Shown piece by piece: positions 37,477-46,704 of a DNA stretch of 64,000 bases. Origin of the DNA: Burkholderiaceae bacterium (GTDB lineage: Bacteria > Pseudomonadota > Gammaproteobacteria > Burkholderiales > Burkholderiaceae_E); the NCBI GenBank assembly GCA_023954015.1, contig JAMLIS010000007.1, forward strand, positions 62,001 through 126,000. Reading direction: 5' to 3'. The notes under the pieces were generated by a model. That model saw only the letters and a list, made by a program, of their open reading frames with translations, made no database searches and had not been told where the DNA came from. Positions within the stretch are counted from its first letter, which is position 1; each line of letters begins with the position of its first letter. Position numbers and translations under genes: made by a program.

Positions 37477-37625
37477 GCGGCTTCTGGATCACGGGAATCG
37501 CGATCAACCTGCTCGCGCTGGTGGGCATGGGCTTCTGGGCCGTGCGAGCCTGGAAGCAGAGCGGCGCTCCGCGTCGGCCGCACGCGGACCCGCCTCACGC
37601 TCCCGACGTCGACACCGACTCCTGA
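37473..37625 (+). CDS. 50-residue single-pass membrane peptide
   Basis: Residues 4-24 form one hydrophobic helix ('[19 protein letters not shown]'), followed by a basic stretch and a Pro/His/Asp-rich hydrophilic tail. The ATG at 37473 overlaps the vsr stop as ATGA, giving likely translational coupling and supporting that it is real. No family is recognised. It may be part of the restriction-modification island or a chance passenger before leuS. Confidence 0.55.
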   Translation: MSGFWITGIAINLLALVGMGFWAVRAWKQSGAPRRPHADPPHAPDVDTDS

Positions 37626-37831
37626 CACGAGCGGCCGGCGCGAGCACCGAGCCTGGCCGCGCCGGCACGAAAGCACGCGCCGGAATCGCGATCGCCGCGG
37701 CAGGAGCTCGCACGGCTGCGTTGGCACCCGCCGACAGCACGCCTCCCGACAGAGCGTCTCCCGGACGCCGGTGGGCCCGAAGGCGCCGTGTACACTCGAA
37801 GGTTTCCCCCCGCTTCCCCTGCTCGCCGCAC

Positions 37832-40507
37832 ATGCACGAACGCTACGACGCCGCCGAGGTCGAGAAAGCCGCACAGGCCCACTGGCAGTCGATCGACGCG
37901 TATCGCGCCGTCGAGAACGACGCGCGCTTTCCGAAGGGCAAGTTCTACGCATGCTCGATGCTGCCCTACCCGTCCGGCAAGCTGCACATGGGGCACGTGC
38001 GCAACTACACGATCAACGACGTGATGTACCGGCATCTGCGGATGAACGGCTACAACGTCCTGATGCCGATGGGCTGGGATGCCTTCGGCCTGCCGGCCGA
38101 GAACGCGGCGATGAAGAACAAGGTCGCGCCGGCGAAGTGGACGTGGGAGAACATCGCACACATGAAGTCGCAGATGCGCTCGATGGGGCTGGCCATCGAC
38201 TGGCATCGCGAGGTCGCCACCTGCTCGCCGGACTACTACAGGTGGAACCAGTGGCTGTTCCTGAAAATGCTCGAGCAGGGCATCGCGTACCTGAAGACGG
38301 GAACGGTCAACTGGGATCCGTCCGACCAGACCGTGCTCGCCAACGAGCAGGTGATCGACGGCCGCGGCTGGCGATCGGGCGCGCTCGTCGAGAAGCGCGA
38401 GATCCCGATGTACTACCTCGCCATCACGCGTTATGCGGACGAATTGATCGCCGATCTGGAAGGCCTGGGCTGGCCCGAGCGCGTGAAGCTGATGCAGGAG
38501 AACTGGATCGGCCGCTCGATAGGCGTGCGCTTCGCGTTTCCGCACGACATCCGCGACGAGCGCGGCGAGCTCGTCGGCGACGGCCGGCTGCACGTCTTCA
38601 CCACGCGCGCCGACACGATCATGGGCGCGACCTTCGTCGCGGTGGCGCCCGAGCACCCGCTCGCGACGGTGGCTGCCGCGCGCGACCCGGCGGTCGCCGC
38701 CTTCGTCGACGAATGCCGCCACGGCACGGCCACCGAAGCCGACATCGCCACGCGCGAGAAGGACGGGCGATCCACCGGCCTGTTCGTGCGGCATCCGCTG
38801 TCCGGTGCACCGGTTCCCGTCTGGGTCGGCAACTACGTGCTGATGAGCTACGGCGACGGCGCGGTGATGGGCGTGCCCGCGCACGACGAACGTGACTTCG
38901 CCTTCGCCCGAAGGTTCGGCCTGCCGGTGCGCCAGGTGATCGACGTCGAAGGCAGGACCTTCTCCGACACCGACTGGCAATCGTGGTACGAGGCGACCGC
39001 GAATGCGCGGCTGGTGAACTCGGGCAAGTACGACGGCCTCGACCACGACGCGGCGATCGACGCGATCGCGGCCGACCTCGAAGCGAAGGGGCTCGGCGCA
39101 CGACGCGTGCAGTACCGCCTGCGCGACTGGGGCATCTCGCGCCAGCGCTACTGGGGAACGCCGATCCCGATCGTGCACTGCGAGGCATGCGGCGCGGTGC
39201 CGGTGCCCTACGAGCAGTTGCCGGTGGTACTGCCCGACGATCTCGTCCCCGACGGCAGCGGCAATCCGCTGGCGAAGGACGAGCGCTTCCTGCGCTGCGA
39301 CTGCCCGAAGTGCGGCAAGCCGGCACGGCGGGAAACCGACACGATGGACACCTTCGTCGACTCGTCCTGGTACTACATGCGCTACTGCTCGCCGGACAAC
39401 GACGAATCGATGGTCGACGTGCGCAACGATTACTGGATGCCGATGGACCAGTACATCGGCGGCATCGAGCACGCAGTGCTGCACCTGCTGTACGCGCGCT
39501 TCTGGACGAAGGTGATGCGCGACCTGCGGGGCGACTTCCCCCGCGACCCGGATCGCGGCCTGGTGCGCTTCGACGAGCCCTTCAGCAACCTGCTGTGCCA
39601 GGGCATGGTTCTCAACGACATCTATTGGCGGCGCAACGAGCGCGGAGGCATCGAGTACTTCTGGCCCGACGACATCGATGTCGACCACGACGCCTCCGGC
39701 AAGCCGGTCGCGTGGCGCTCGCGCAGCGACGGCCTGCCCGTCGAGTACGGCGGCATGGGCACGATGTCGAAGAGCAAGAACAACGGCGTGGACCCGCAGG
39801 CGCTCATCGACCGCTACGGCGCCGACACCGCACGCCTGTTCGTGATGTTCGCGTCGCCCCCCGAACAGACGCTGGAGTGGTCGGGCGCCGGCGTCGAAGG
39901 CGCGCAGCGTTTCCTGCGCCGCCTGTGGAGCTGCGCTTTCGCACGGCACGCCACGCTGTCGACACGGCCGGGTGCGCCGGCAATCGACCCGCAGGCGCTC
40001 GACGACGCGCAGAAGGCGCTGCGCCGCGAAGTACACACGATCCTGCGACAGGCCGACTACGACTACCACCGCAAGCAGTACAACACCGTCGTGTCGGCGG
40101 CGATGAAGATGCTCAACGCGATCGAAGCGGCAAGGCTGTCCCGATCGCCGGCCTCCGACGAAGTGGTGCGCGAATCGCTGTCGATTCTCGTCCGCATGCT
40201 GTATCCGGTGGTGCCGCACATCGGGCACGCCCTGTGGGTCGAACTCGGCTTCGCCGCCGCGCTCGGGGACCTGCTCGACGCGCCCTGGCCGCAGGTCGAC
40301 GAGCGGGCGCTCGAGAAGGACACGATCGAGTTGGTGCTGCAGGTCAACGGCAAGGTACGCGGCTCGGTGCACGTGCCCGCCGCCGCCGACGACGGCACGA
40401 TCCGCAGCGCCGCCCTCGCGACGGATGCTTTCGTCCGCCACGCCGAAGGCCGCGCACCGCGCAAGATCGTCATCGTGCCGGGGCGGCTGGTGAACGTGGT
40501 CCTATGA
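37832..40507 (+). CDS. leuS: Leucyl-tRNA synthetase
   Basis: 891 residues, slightly longer than E. coli LeuRS. It charges tRNA-Leu. Class I signatures: HIGH-like '[10 protein letters not shown]' near 48 and '[11 protein letters not shown]' (KMSKS) near 648. The CP1 editing domain is present ('[21 protein letters not shown]' region near 250 and '[12 protein letters not shown]' near 345), as is the zinc-ribbon-like 'CDCPKCGK'. ATG 37832. It is the first gene of leuS-lptE-holA-proA, with overlaps at each joint. The 206-bp upstream region shows no recognisable leader peptide or T-box. Confidence 0.98.
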   Translation: MHERYDAAEVEKAAQAHWQSIDAYRAVENDARFPKGKFYACSMLPYPSGKLHMGHVRNYTINDVMYRHLRMNGYNVLMPMGWDAFGLPAENAAMKNKVAPAKWTWENIAHMKSQMRSMGLAIDWHREVATCSPDYYRWNQWLFLKMLEQGIAYLKTGTVNWDPSDQTVLANEQVIDGRGWRSGALVEKREIPMYYLAITRYADELIADLEGLGWPERVKLMQENWIGRSIGVRFAFPHDIRDERGELVGDGRLHVFTTRADTIMGATFVAVAPEHPLATVAAARDPAVAAFVDECRHGTATEADIATREKDGRSTGLFVRHPLSGAPVPVWVGNYVLMSYGDGAVMGVPAHDERDFAFARRFGLPVRQVIDVEGRTFSDTDWQSWYEATANARLVNSGKYDGLDHDAAIDAIAADLEAKGLGARRVQYRLRDWGISRQRYWGTPIPIVHCEACGAVPVPYEQLPVVLPDDLVPDGSGNPLAKDERFLRCDCPKCGKPARRETDTMDTFVDSSWYYMRYCSPDNDESMVDVRNDYWMPMDQYIGGIEHAVLHLLYARFWTKVMRDLRGDFPRDPDRGLVRFDEPFSNLLCQGMVLNDIYWRRNERGGIEYFWPDDIDVDHDASGKPVAWRSRSDGLPVEYGGMGTMSKSKNNGVDPQALIDRYGADTARLFVMFASPPEQTLEWSGAGVEGAQRFLRRLWSCAFARHATLSTRPGAPAIDPQALDDAQKALRREVHTILRQADYDYHRKQYNTVVSAAMKMLNAIEAARLSRSPASDEVVRESLSILVRMLYPVVPHIGHALWVELGFAAALGDLLDAPWPQVDERALEKDTIELVLQVNGKVRGSVHVPAAADDGTIRSAALATDAFVRHAEGRAPRKIVIVPGRLVNVVL

Positions 40508-41124
40508 AAGAGAAGGGAGAAGGCACAACGGAGGACTCCTTCCCTGGCGCCGCGCGGCGACGTCAACCGCCGCTGGATCGCCTTCTGCCTTCTCCCTCCC
40601 CCCTTCTGCGCGCCGCGCCGCGGCGCTCCGCACTGCGCGCGCTGACGGCCGCGGCCGTCGCCGCGGCCGTCGCCGCACCACTTGCGGGCTGCGGCTTCCA
40701 CCTGCGCCGCTCCGCTGCGCTGCCGTTTCGCACCCTCCACACCAGCTTCTCGACGACCTCCGCGATCGGCGCCGAGTTCCGCCGTCTCGTTCGCGTGGCC
40801 CAGGACACCCGCCTGGTGGACGATCCGAAGGAAGCCGACGCGCGTCTCGAAGTGCTTTCGGAGACGCGCGAGAAGGAAGTCGTCGGCTACTCGTCGACCG
40901 GACGACCGCGCGAATACCAGTTGCGGCTGCGCTTCACCTTCCGGGTGGTCGGCCGCGACGGAACGACGCTGCTGGCGCCCACTGAGATCGTGCTGCATCG
41001 GGACATCACCTCCAGCGACATCGAACAGGTCGCCAAGCAACAGGAAGAGGAATTGCTGTACAAGGAGATGCAGTCGGACCTCGTCCAGCAACTGCTGCGT
41101 CGTCTCGCGGCCATCGGAAAATGA
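40504..41124 (+). CDS. lptE: LPS-assembly lipoprotein LptE
   Basis: 206 residues. LptE plugs the LptD outer-membrane translocon that inserts LPS. The lipobox 'PLAGC' puts the lipidated Cys at residue 63, followed by the family start '[16 protein letters not shown]', and the C-terminus ends in the usual '[19 protein letters not shown]'. The pre-cysteine region (62 residues) is unusually long; its first 30 codons coincide with a palindromic repeat (40514-40597). No other ATG, GTG or TTG is in frame before the lipobox, and ATG 40504 overlaps the leuS stop. The order leuS-lptE-holA is conserved in proteobacteria. Confidence 0.93.
   Translation: MKEKGEGTTEDSFPGAARRRQPPLDRLLPSPSPLLRAAPRRSALRALTAAAVAAAVAAPLAGCGFHLRRSAALPFRTLHTSFSTTSAIGAEFRRLVRVAQDTRLVDDPKEADARLEVLSETREKEVVGYSSTGRPREYQLRLRFTFRVVGRDGTTLLAPTEIVLHRDITSSDIEQVAKQQEEELLYKEMQSDLVQQLLRRLAAIGK
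40514..40597 (+). repeat. Palindromic element at the leuS-lptE junction
   Basis: Perfect 12-bp arms (40514-40525 and 40586-40597, AGGGAGAAGGCA and its complement) around a 60-bp loop that contains a smaller GGAG/CTCC hairpin. It resembles the element between ihfB and lapA in being a purine-rich arm facing a pyrimidine-rich arm. It lies inside the lptE reading frame. Confidence 0.65.
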
Positions 41125-42158
41125 CCCAGGTGCGCGCCGATGCGCTGGCCGGCGCACTGGCTCGCCGGGTGCCGCCGATCGTCTGGATTCACGGCGACGA
41201 GGCGCTGATCGTCCAGGAGTGCGCGCAGGCGGTGCGCGACGCGCTGCGCGCACAGGGCTTCGACGAGCGACAGGTGTTCGACGCCGGGCGCAGCTTTCGG
41301 GTCGAGGAGCTCACCGCGCAGGCCGACGCGCTGTCGCTGTTCGCCGGACGGCGGCTGATCGAATTGCGATTGGGCTCGGCCAAGCCGACGAAGGAGATCG
41401 GCAACGCGCTCGCCGGCGCAGCGCAGCGCGCGGGCGACGATACGCGCCTGCTGGTGAGCGGGGCGCGACTCGATCGCGCGAGCACCGCGAGCGAATGGTT
41501 TGCCGCGATCGATCGCGTCGGCTACGTCGTCGCCGTCTGGCCGGTCGAGCGCGCGCAACTGCCGCAGTGGATCGCCGGGCGACTGGGCCGGCAGAAGCAG
41601 CGCGCCGACCGTGAAACGCTCGAATGGATCGCCGAGCAGGTGGAAGGTAACCTGCTCGCAGCACACCAGGAAATCTCCCGGCTCGCGCTGCTGTGTCCGC
41701 AAGGCACGCTCTCGAACGAGGCGGTGCGCGACGCAGTGCGCGACGTGGCGCGCTACGACGCCTTCGATCTCGTCGACGCGATGCTCGGCGCCGATGCGGC
41801 GCGCGCACAGCGCACGATCGACGGACTGCACGCCGAAGGAGTGGCCGAGCCGCTGGTGCTGTGGGCCGCCGCCGACGCGTTGCGCACGCTGCTGCGAGTG
41901 CGCGAAGCCTGCGACGCGGGAACTGCGCTCGCGCAGGCGATGCGCGAAGCACGCGTGCCGCAGCGGCGCCAGCACAGCTACGAACGCGCCATCGCCCGCC
42001 TCGACACCGCGGTGCTGCGCGACGCCCTGCGCCACGCGGCGCGCACCGATAGAATGATCAAGGGCATCGAAACAGGCGACGCGTGGCAGGCGCTCGAAGC
42101 GCTCGCGCTGCGCATCGCCGGTGCGCCCGTTCTCGCGGGGATTCCGGATGGAGATTGA
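41121..42158 (+). CDS. holA: DNA polymerase III delta subunit
   Basis: 345 residues. Delta opens the beta sliding clamp as part of the clamp loader. Family blocks are seen: '[19 protein letters not shown]' near 21, '[12 protein letters not shown]', '[23 protein letters not shown]' near 170, '[16 protein letters not shown]' and '[23 protein letters not shown]' at the end. ATG 41121 overlaps the lptE stop (ATGA). Its 3' end overlaps the proA start by 11 bp. This is the usual lptE-holA arrangement. Confidence 0.95.
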   Translation: MTQVRADALAGALARRVPPIVWIHGDEALIVQECAQAVRDALRAQGFDERQVFDAGRSFRVEELTAQADALSLFAGRRLIELRLGSAKPTKEIGNALAGAAQRAGDDTRLLVSGARLDRASTASEWFAAIDRVGYVVAVWPVERAQLPQWIAGRLGRQKQRADRETLEWIAEQVEGNLLAAHQEISRLALLCPQGTLSNEAVRDAVRDVARYDAFDLVDAMLGADAARAQRTIDGLHAEGVAEPLVLWAAADALRTLLRVREACDAGTALAQAMREARVPQRRQHSYERAIARLDTAVLRDALRHAARTDRMIKGIETGDAWQALEALALRIAGAPVLAGIPDGD

Positions 42159-43431
42159 GTCGATCGACATCGTCGCCTACGTTTCCGACGTCGGGCGCCG
42201 GGCGCGCGCGGCAAGCCGCGCAATGGCGCGCGCCGGCACTGCGGCTAAGAATCGTGCGCTCGAAGCCACCGCTGCCGCGATCGCACGCGACGCCCGCAAG
42301 CTCGCGCAGGCCAACCAGCGCGATCTTGCTGCGGCGCGGGCAGCCGGCCACGATGCCGCGTTCGTCGACCGCCTCGCGCTCGACGAAGCGGTGCTGGCGA
42401 ACATGCGCGAAGGACTGCTGCAGGTCGCCGCGCTGCCCGATCCGGTAGGCGAGATCTCGAACCTGCGCTATCGACCCACCGGAATCCAGGTCGGCCAGAT
42501 GCGCGTGCCGCTCGGCGTCATCGGCATCGTCTACGAATCGCGACCGAACGTGACGATCGACGCCGCGGCGCTGTGCATCAAGTCGGGCAACGCGACGATC
42601 CTGCGCGGAGGCTCGGAAGCCTTCCACAGCAACCAGGCGCTCGCCGCACTGGTGCGCGAAGGGCTGCGCAGCGCGGGCCTGCCCGAAGACGCGGTGCAGG
42701 CGATCGAGACGACCGACCGTGCGGCCGTCGGCGCGCTGATCGCGTCGCCGCAGTGGCTGGACGTGATCGTCCCGCGCGGCGGCCGTTCGCTGATCGAGCG
42801 CATCGCGAGCGAGGCGCGCGTGCCGGTCCTCAAGCATCTCGACGGCATCTGCCACGTCTACGTCGACGACGAGGCGGAACTGGAGCAGGCGATCCGCATC
42901 TGCGACAACGCGAAGACGCAGCGCTACTCGCCGTGCAACACGATGGAAACGCTGCTGGTCGCGCAGTCGATCGGCGAGCGCCTGCTGCCCGCGCTCGGAC
43001 GCATATACGCCGACAAGCGCGTCGAGCTGCGCGGCGACGAACGTGCCCGCGCGATCCTGTCGGCCCACGGCATCGCCTGCGCCGCGGCCACCGACGAAGA
43101 CTGGCGCACCGAGTACCTGGCGCCGATCCTGTCGATCCGCGTTGTCGACGGGCTGGACGAAGCGATCGACCACATCGCAACCTTCGGCTCGCAACATACG
43201 GACGCCATCGTCACGAGCAATCATGCGCGCGCGATGCGCTTCCTGCGCGAGGTCGATTCGGCGTCGGTGATGATCAATGCGTCGACGCGCTTCGCCGACG
43301 GCTTCGAGTACGGCCTGGGCGCCGAGATCGGCATCTCCACCGACAAGCTGCACGCACGCGGGCCGGTGGGCCTGGAGGGGCTCACTTCGCTGAAGTACGT
43401 GGTGTTCGGGCACGGGGAAGTGAGAGGTTGA
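42148..43431 (+). CDS. proA: Gamma-glutamyl phosphate reductase
   Basis: 427 residues. It reduces glutamyl-5-phosphate to the semialdehyde in proline synthesis. The aldehyde dehydrogenase fold is seen with '[19 protein letters not shown]' (126-145), '[16 protein letters not shown]', '[12 protein letters not shown]' and the catalytic Cys in '[13 protein letters not shown]' near 270. The ATG at 42148 overlaps holA by 11 bp; a GTG-led extension further upstream is unlikely. proB is not in the window, while proC lies at 53644. The 439 bp after its stop hold a large palindromic element rather than a gene. Confidence 0.96.
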   Translation: MEIESIDIVAYVSDVGRRARAASRAMARAGTAAKNRALEATAAAIARDARKLAQANQRDLAAARAAGHDAAFVDRLALDEAVLANMREGLLQVAALPDPVGEISNLRYRPTGIQVGQMRVPLGVIGIVYESRPNVTIDAAALCIKSGNATILRGGSEAFHSNQALAALVREGLRSAGLPEDAVQAIETTDRAAVGALIASPQWLDVIVPRGGRSLIERIASEARVPVLKHLDGICHVYVDDEAELEQAIRICDNAKTQRYSPCNTMETLLVAQSIGERLLPALGRIYADKRVELRGDERARAILSAHGIACAAATDEDWRTEYLAPILSIRVVDGLDEAIDHIATFGSQHTDAIVTSNHARAMRFLREVDSASVMINASTRFADGFEYGLGAEIGISTDKLHARGPVGLEGLTSLKYVVFGHGEVRG

Positions 43432-43870
43432 TCCCCCTGCTCGCGCTTGGCGACTCCCGTGGCCGAAAACCCGCCCCGACTCCGCACGATCGCATCGAAG
43501 CGCCACGCTCCGGATCGTCGAACGCCGCGCTCCGACGCGGGCGCTGCGGGCGGCGGCGCGCCCGGGCCCGTGGGCGCCCGGGCACGGCAGGGGTGCGCTG
43601 GCCCGGGCGCGGCGTTCGGCAAGCCGAGCGCTACCGAAAGCAGACTCGCGGGACCCGTCGCCGCGGGGCGCGAAGCGCCCCTCGGCAGCGGGTGCGGGTC
43701 TGCGAGGTAGGCGAGGGTAGCCCGCGCGAAGCGCGGGCCGCAGCCGTCCGCCGCGCCCGGGCCAGCGCTCCCCTGCCGTGCCCGGGCGCCTACGGGCCCG
43801 GGTGCGCCGCCGCCCGCAGCGCCCGCGTCGCGTGCACCACCGACCGCGACGCTCCCGACGCGGCACGCCG
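43432..43870. other. 439-bp non-coding interval holding a nested palindrome
   Basis: No credible gene lies between proA and hemJ. The first 100 bp show nothing recognised. 43533-43830 is a large inverted repeat described separately. The remaining 40 bp lead to the hemJ-like ATG. Confidence 0.8.
43533..43830. repeat. 298-bp nested palindromic element (82-bp inverted arms)
   Basis: Arms 43533-43614 and 43749-43830 are inverted copies that match at 79 of 82 positions. The 134-bp centre folds again: GCAGAC (43640-43645) pairs with GTCTGC (43698-43703) and encloses a GGGGCGC-GAA-GCGCCCC hairpin (43665-43681). A second hairpin, GCCCGCGC-GAA-GCGCGGGC, sits at 43720-43738. Both hairpins share the GCGCGAAGCGC core. 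No transposase, and no clear target duplication was found. It fits a miniature inverted-repeat or REP/BIME-like element, or a structured RNA; I cannot tell which. Confidence 0.9.
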
Positions 43871-44302
43871 ATGACCACCGCCTACCTGTGGGTGAAGGCC
43901 CTGCACATCGTGTTCGTCACGAGCTGGTTCGCCGGCCTTTTCTACCTGCCGCGCATCTTCGTGAACCTTGCGCTCGTTCCCGCGGCCGGCGACGAGCGCG
44001 AGCGTCTGCTGACGATGGCGCGCAAGCTGTGGCGCTTCATGCAGCCGCTGATGGCGCTCGCCGTCGTCTTCGGATCGTGGCTGTGGCTCGGCTACGGCGT
44101 CGGGCGCGGCGCCGGGTGGATGCACGCCAAGCTCGCCGTCGTCGTGCTGCTGCTCCTCTACCACTACGCCTGCGGCCGCCTGCTGCGCGGTCTTGCTGCG
44201 GGCGCCGACCGGCACACGCACCGCTGGTTCCGCGTGTTCAACGAGATCCCCGTGCTCGGGCTGTTCGCGGCGGTTGCGCTGGTCGTCGTCAAGCCCTTTT
44301 GA
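43871..44302 (+). CDS. hemJ: HemJ-like protoporphyrinogen IX oxidase / CopD-family membrane protein
   Basis: 143 residues with four transmembrane helices. HemJ oxidises protoporphyrinogen IX in the heme pathway of many bacteria that lack HemY or HemG. The family pattern 'WVKALHIVFVTSWFAGLFYLPRIFV' (residues 7-31, quoted in part; His12 and Arg28) and 'GWMHAKLAVVVLLLLYHY' are visible. The alternative is a generic CopD-like protein. ATG 43871. The next gene (RNA methyltransferase) starts 2 bp after its stop. The upstream region is the palindromic element, so a promoter close to or within it is implied. Confidence 0.82.
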   Translation: MTTAYLWVKALHIVFVTSWFAGLFYLPRIFVNLALVPAAGDERERLLTMARKLWRFMQPLMALAVVFGSWLWLGYGVGRGAGWMHAKLAVVVLLLLYHYACGRLLRGLAAGADRHTHRWFRVFNEIPVLGLFAAVALVVVKPF

Positions 44303-44304
44303 GC

Positions 44305-45546
44305 GTGCACGCATCGCCCCCGGCGTTCGATCTCTTCGCCGCCTGTCCGCGCGGCCTGGAGGCGGCGCTCGCAAGCGAACTCGCAACGCTGGGCGCGGAC
44401 GACTGCCGCGCGGTCGGCGGCGGCGTGCTGTTTCGCGGCGACCGCCGCGTCGCCTATTCGGTCAACCTCTGGTCGCGCCTGGCCAGTCGCGTGATGCGCA
44501 CGATCGCGCACCGGCGCTATCGCGACGACGACGACCTGTATCGGCTGGCGAACGGCGTCGCCTGGGAGTCGCACTTCGACGCCAGGCACAGCCTGCGCGT
44601 CGACGTGAGCGCGCAGCGCTCGCCGCTGCGCAGTCTCAATTTCGCGACGCTTCGCATCAAGGACGGAATCGTCGACCGACTGCGTACGGTGAGTGGCGAG
44701 CGTCCGTCGATCGACACGCGCGCTCCCGACGCACGCGTCTTCGCGCACCTCGATTCGCGCGAGGCGACGCTGTATCTCGACCTGAGCGGCGAGTCGCTGT
44801 TCAAGCGCGGATGGCGCTCGGGTGCCGGCGACAAGGGCAGTGCGCCGTTGAAGGAAAACCTCGCGGCGGGGCTGCTCGCGCTCGCCGGCTGGTCGCCCGA
44901 AAAGCCGCTGTACGACCCGTTCTGCGGTTCCGGCACGATCGCCATCGAGGCGGCGCAGCGCGCCTTCGACATCGCGCCCGGTTCGGCGCGCAGCTTCGGT
45001 TTCGAGCGACTCGCCGACCACGATGCGACGCTGTGGAAGCGGCTGCGCGAGGAGGCGCTACGCCGCGCCGGCGACGCCGCACGGCGCATCGCCGGTGAAG
45101 CGCACGCCGTGCGGATCGCCGGATCCGACGTCGATCGCGACGCGATCGCCCGCGCGCGCAGCAACCTGGTTCGCGCCGGCGTCCCGGCGGGCGCCGTCGA
45201 CTGGCACGTGCACGACGCGGGGCGAGCCCGTGCACCTTTCGACGAGCCGGGGGTGGTCGTCACCAACCCCCCGTACGGCGAACGGCTGCAGGCGCGCACG
45301 ACGGCGTCGCGCGCCCCGGATCACGAATCGGCGATGCAATCGTTCGGTGCGGCGCTGAAGGAGAGCTTCGGCGGCTGGCGCGTCTGGGTGCTGAGCAGCG
45401 ATCCGCGCCTGCCGCGGCAACTGGGCATGCAGGAGCAGCGGCGCACGCCGCTGTTCAACGGGGCGATCGAATGTCGCCTGTTCGGCTTCGAGGTGTTCGG
45501 CCCGCGCCGAGCGCCGCCCACGCCAGGCACGCCCAGCCGGCAATGA
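44305..45546 (+). CDS. THUMP-domain 23S rRNA guanine-N2 methyltransferase (RlmL N-terminal-like)
   Basis: 413 residues. A THUMP RNA-binding domain (about 55-160, 'YSVNLWSRLASRVMRTIAHRRYRD') precedes a Rossmann SAM methyltransferase with 'KENLAAGLLALAGW', 'YDPFCGSGTIAIEAA' near 207 and the N2-guanine motif 'NPPYGERL' near 319. It corresponds to the first half of E. coli RlmKL, or to the YpsC/RlmL family, and probably makes m2G2445 in 23S rRNA. The start is GTG 44305, 2 bp after hemJ. Its last 92 bp overlap the convergent DUF423 gene. Confidence 0.9.
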   Translation: MHASPPAFDLFAACPRGLEAALASELATLGADDCRAVGGGVLFRGDRRVAYSVNLWSRLASRVMRTIAHRRYRDDDDLYRLANGVAWESHFDARHSLRVDVSAQRSPLRSLNFATLRIKDGIVDRLRTVSGERPSIDTRAPDARVFAHLDSREATLYLDLSGESLFKRGWRSGAGDKGSAPLKENLAAGLLALAGWSPEKPLYDPFCGSGTIAIEAAQRAFDIAPGSARSFGFERLADHDATLWKRLREEALRRAGDAARRIAGEAHAVRIAGSDVDRDAIARARSNLVRAGVPAGAVDWHVHDAGRARAPFDEPGVVVTNPPYGERLQARTTASRAPDHESAMQSFGAALKESFGGWRVWVLSSDPRLPRQLGMQEQRRTPLFNGAIECRLFGFEVFGPRRAPPTPGTPSRQ

Positions 45547-45877
45547 ACGACGCGCCGCCGAAGGGCGCGAAGCGCGCAGCCTGCGCCAGCCCGGCGAGCG
45601 CGTGCACGTAGAGCGCGCCGCAGAACAGCAACGTGCCGGCAGCGAAGAACGCCCCGGCCGCGATCGCCGAGCGTGAATTGCCGGTTCGACTGCACGCGAA
45701 GGCGACCACGCACAACGCGAGCGCGTGCACCATCTGGTAGTGCACGGCGGTGTCGTAGAGAGCGAGTGCCGGCGCCGGGAGAAACCGCGGCACGACGTGC
45801 GCGCCGACCGCGCCGGCGCCGACGGCGACGAGCGCCGACAGCGCGCCCCCGAACAGGAAACCGCGCTCGGCGTTCAT
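45455..45877 (-). CDS. DUF423 (YgdD-type) membrane protein
   Basis: 140 residues with four hydrophobic segments. The DUF423 pattern is visible: 'AGAVGAHVVP', 'YDTAVHYQMVHALAL', 'AAGTLLFCGALYVHAL' and 'APFGGASFIAGW'. The function of these small inner-membrane proteins is unknown. ATG 45877 overlaps the stop of the NlpE-like gene (ATGA). Its C-terminal 31 codons overlap the convergent methyltransferase; the tail after 'GWACLAWAAL' is basic and probably unstructured. It is last in a three-gene envelope operon. Confidence 0.88.
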   Translation of the reverse strand: MNAERGFLFGGALSALVAVGAGAVGAHVVPRFLPAPALALYDTAVHYQMVHALALCVVAFACSRTGNSRSAIAAGAFFAAGTLLFCGALYVHALAGLAQAARFAPFGGASFIAGWACLAWAALGAGRTPRSRTGDIRSPR

Positions 45878-46704
45878 CGGCTGCGCGGCGCTGCGTCGCA
45901 GCCACTGCGCATCGCGCGTTCGAAAGCGTCGACGACGATCGCTTCGCGCGCACCGGCGGACGATTCCGGCCGCGACACGGCACGGTGCGCGCGCACGACG
46001 ACGAGCACGCTCTCGTCGTCGCGCGGAGCCAGTTCGGTCCAGGCTGCTTCGAGCGCCGCGTGCGCCGAGCCGGCCGAGCCGGGCGGGCCGGCGAGCACGG
46101 CCAGCGTCTCGCCGCTGGCGCAATCGACGATCAGGTGTTGCCCGCCCCCGGAGCGGTACAGGCCCGTCAGTCGCCGGGAGACCGAAAGCGGATCGACGCT
46201 CGCCGACCGCGCCAGCACGCCGCCGACGAGCCCGTGCAATTCGCGTCCCTGCGGATCGACGATGGTCAACGAATCCGGCGGCGTTCTCTGCAGCACGCGC
46301 TCGCCGCCGGCCGATTCGAGCACCAGCCGACCGGGCGCCTCGCGCGGCGCACTCCATCGTCCCTGCTCCTCGAGCGGCTCGCCGCGCGCGGGGACCTCGC
46401 GCAGTCGATAGCTGCCGTCGGCAAAGATCGTCACCGTCAGCGTGCGCTCGATGCACCCGGCGCAGGAATAGGTACCCGAGTAGGTCCGCGCCCCGGCGCT
46501 CGCCATGTCGTGCGCCGCAACCGCGCTCGCGCCCGAGGCGCCCGATGCTCCTCCCGACGTCCCATCTGTCGACGCAGCGCGCCCCGGCGGCGCCGCACAG
46601 GCGGCAACGCCGACGCACAAGCCCGCGATGCACGCGAGGCGCCTTGCGCAGACGAGCGCATCACCACGCCGGAGCGAGACGCGCGCAGCGTACTCACCAC
46701 GCAT
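45874..46704 (-). CDS. NlpE N-terminal-domain lipoprotein
   Basis: 276 residues. A signal peptide with a lipobox-like 'GVAAC' (Cys about residue 36) is followed by a Gly/Ser/Ala linker and an NlpE-type domain: 'YSGTYSCAGCIERTLTVTIFADGSYRL' with the characteristic C-x-x-C pair (80 and 83), then a second beta-rich region to the end. NlpE senses envelope and copper stress and activates Cpx in E. coli; whether this protein signals is unknown. ATG 46704 overlaps the DUF481 gene by 11 bp, and its stop overlaps DUF423. Confidence 0.82.
   Translation of the reverse strand: MRGEYAARVSLRRGDALVCARRLACIAGLCVGVAACAAPPGRAASTDGTSGGASGASGASAVAAHDMASAGARTYSGTYSCAGCIERTLTVTIFADGSYRLREVPARGEPLEEQGRWSAPREAPGRLVLESAGGERVLQRTPPDSLTIVDPQGRELHGLVGGVLARSASVDPLSVSRRLTGLYRSGGGQHLIVDCASGETLAVLAGPPGSAGSAHAALEAAWTELAPRDDESVLVVVRAHRAVSRPESSAGAREAIVVDAFERAMRSGCDAAPRSR

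Noticed and set aside
37626..37831. T-box or leucine leader before leuS
   Set aside because: No Leu-rich leader peptide, specifier-type structure or terminator was found.
37595..40441. 948-codon minus-strand open frame opposite leuS
   Set aside because: It mirrors leuS codon structure; no motif, no start context.
43533..43830. Insertion sequence
   Set aside because: The arms are long but there is no transposase or open frame in the 134-bp centre, and no clear target duplication.
44305..45546. Fused RlmKL
   Set aside because: Only the THUMP and first methyltransferase domain are present; the protein ends at 413 residues.
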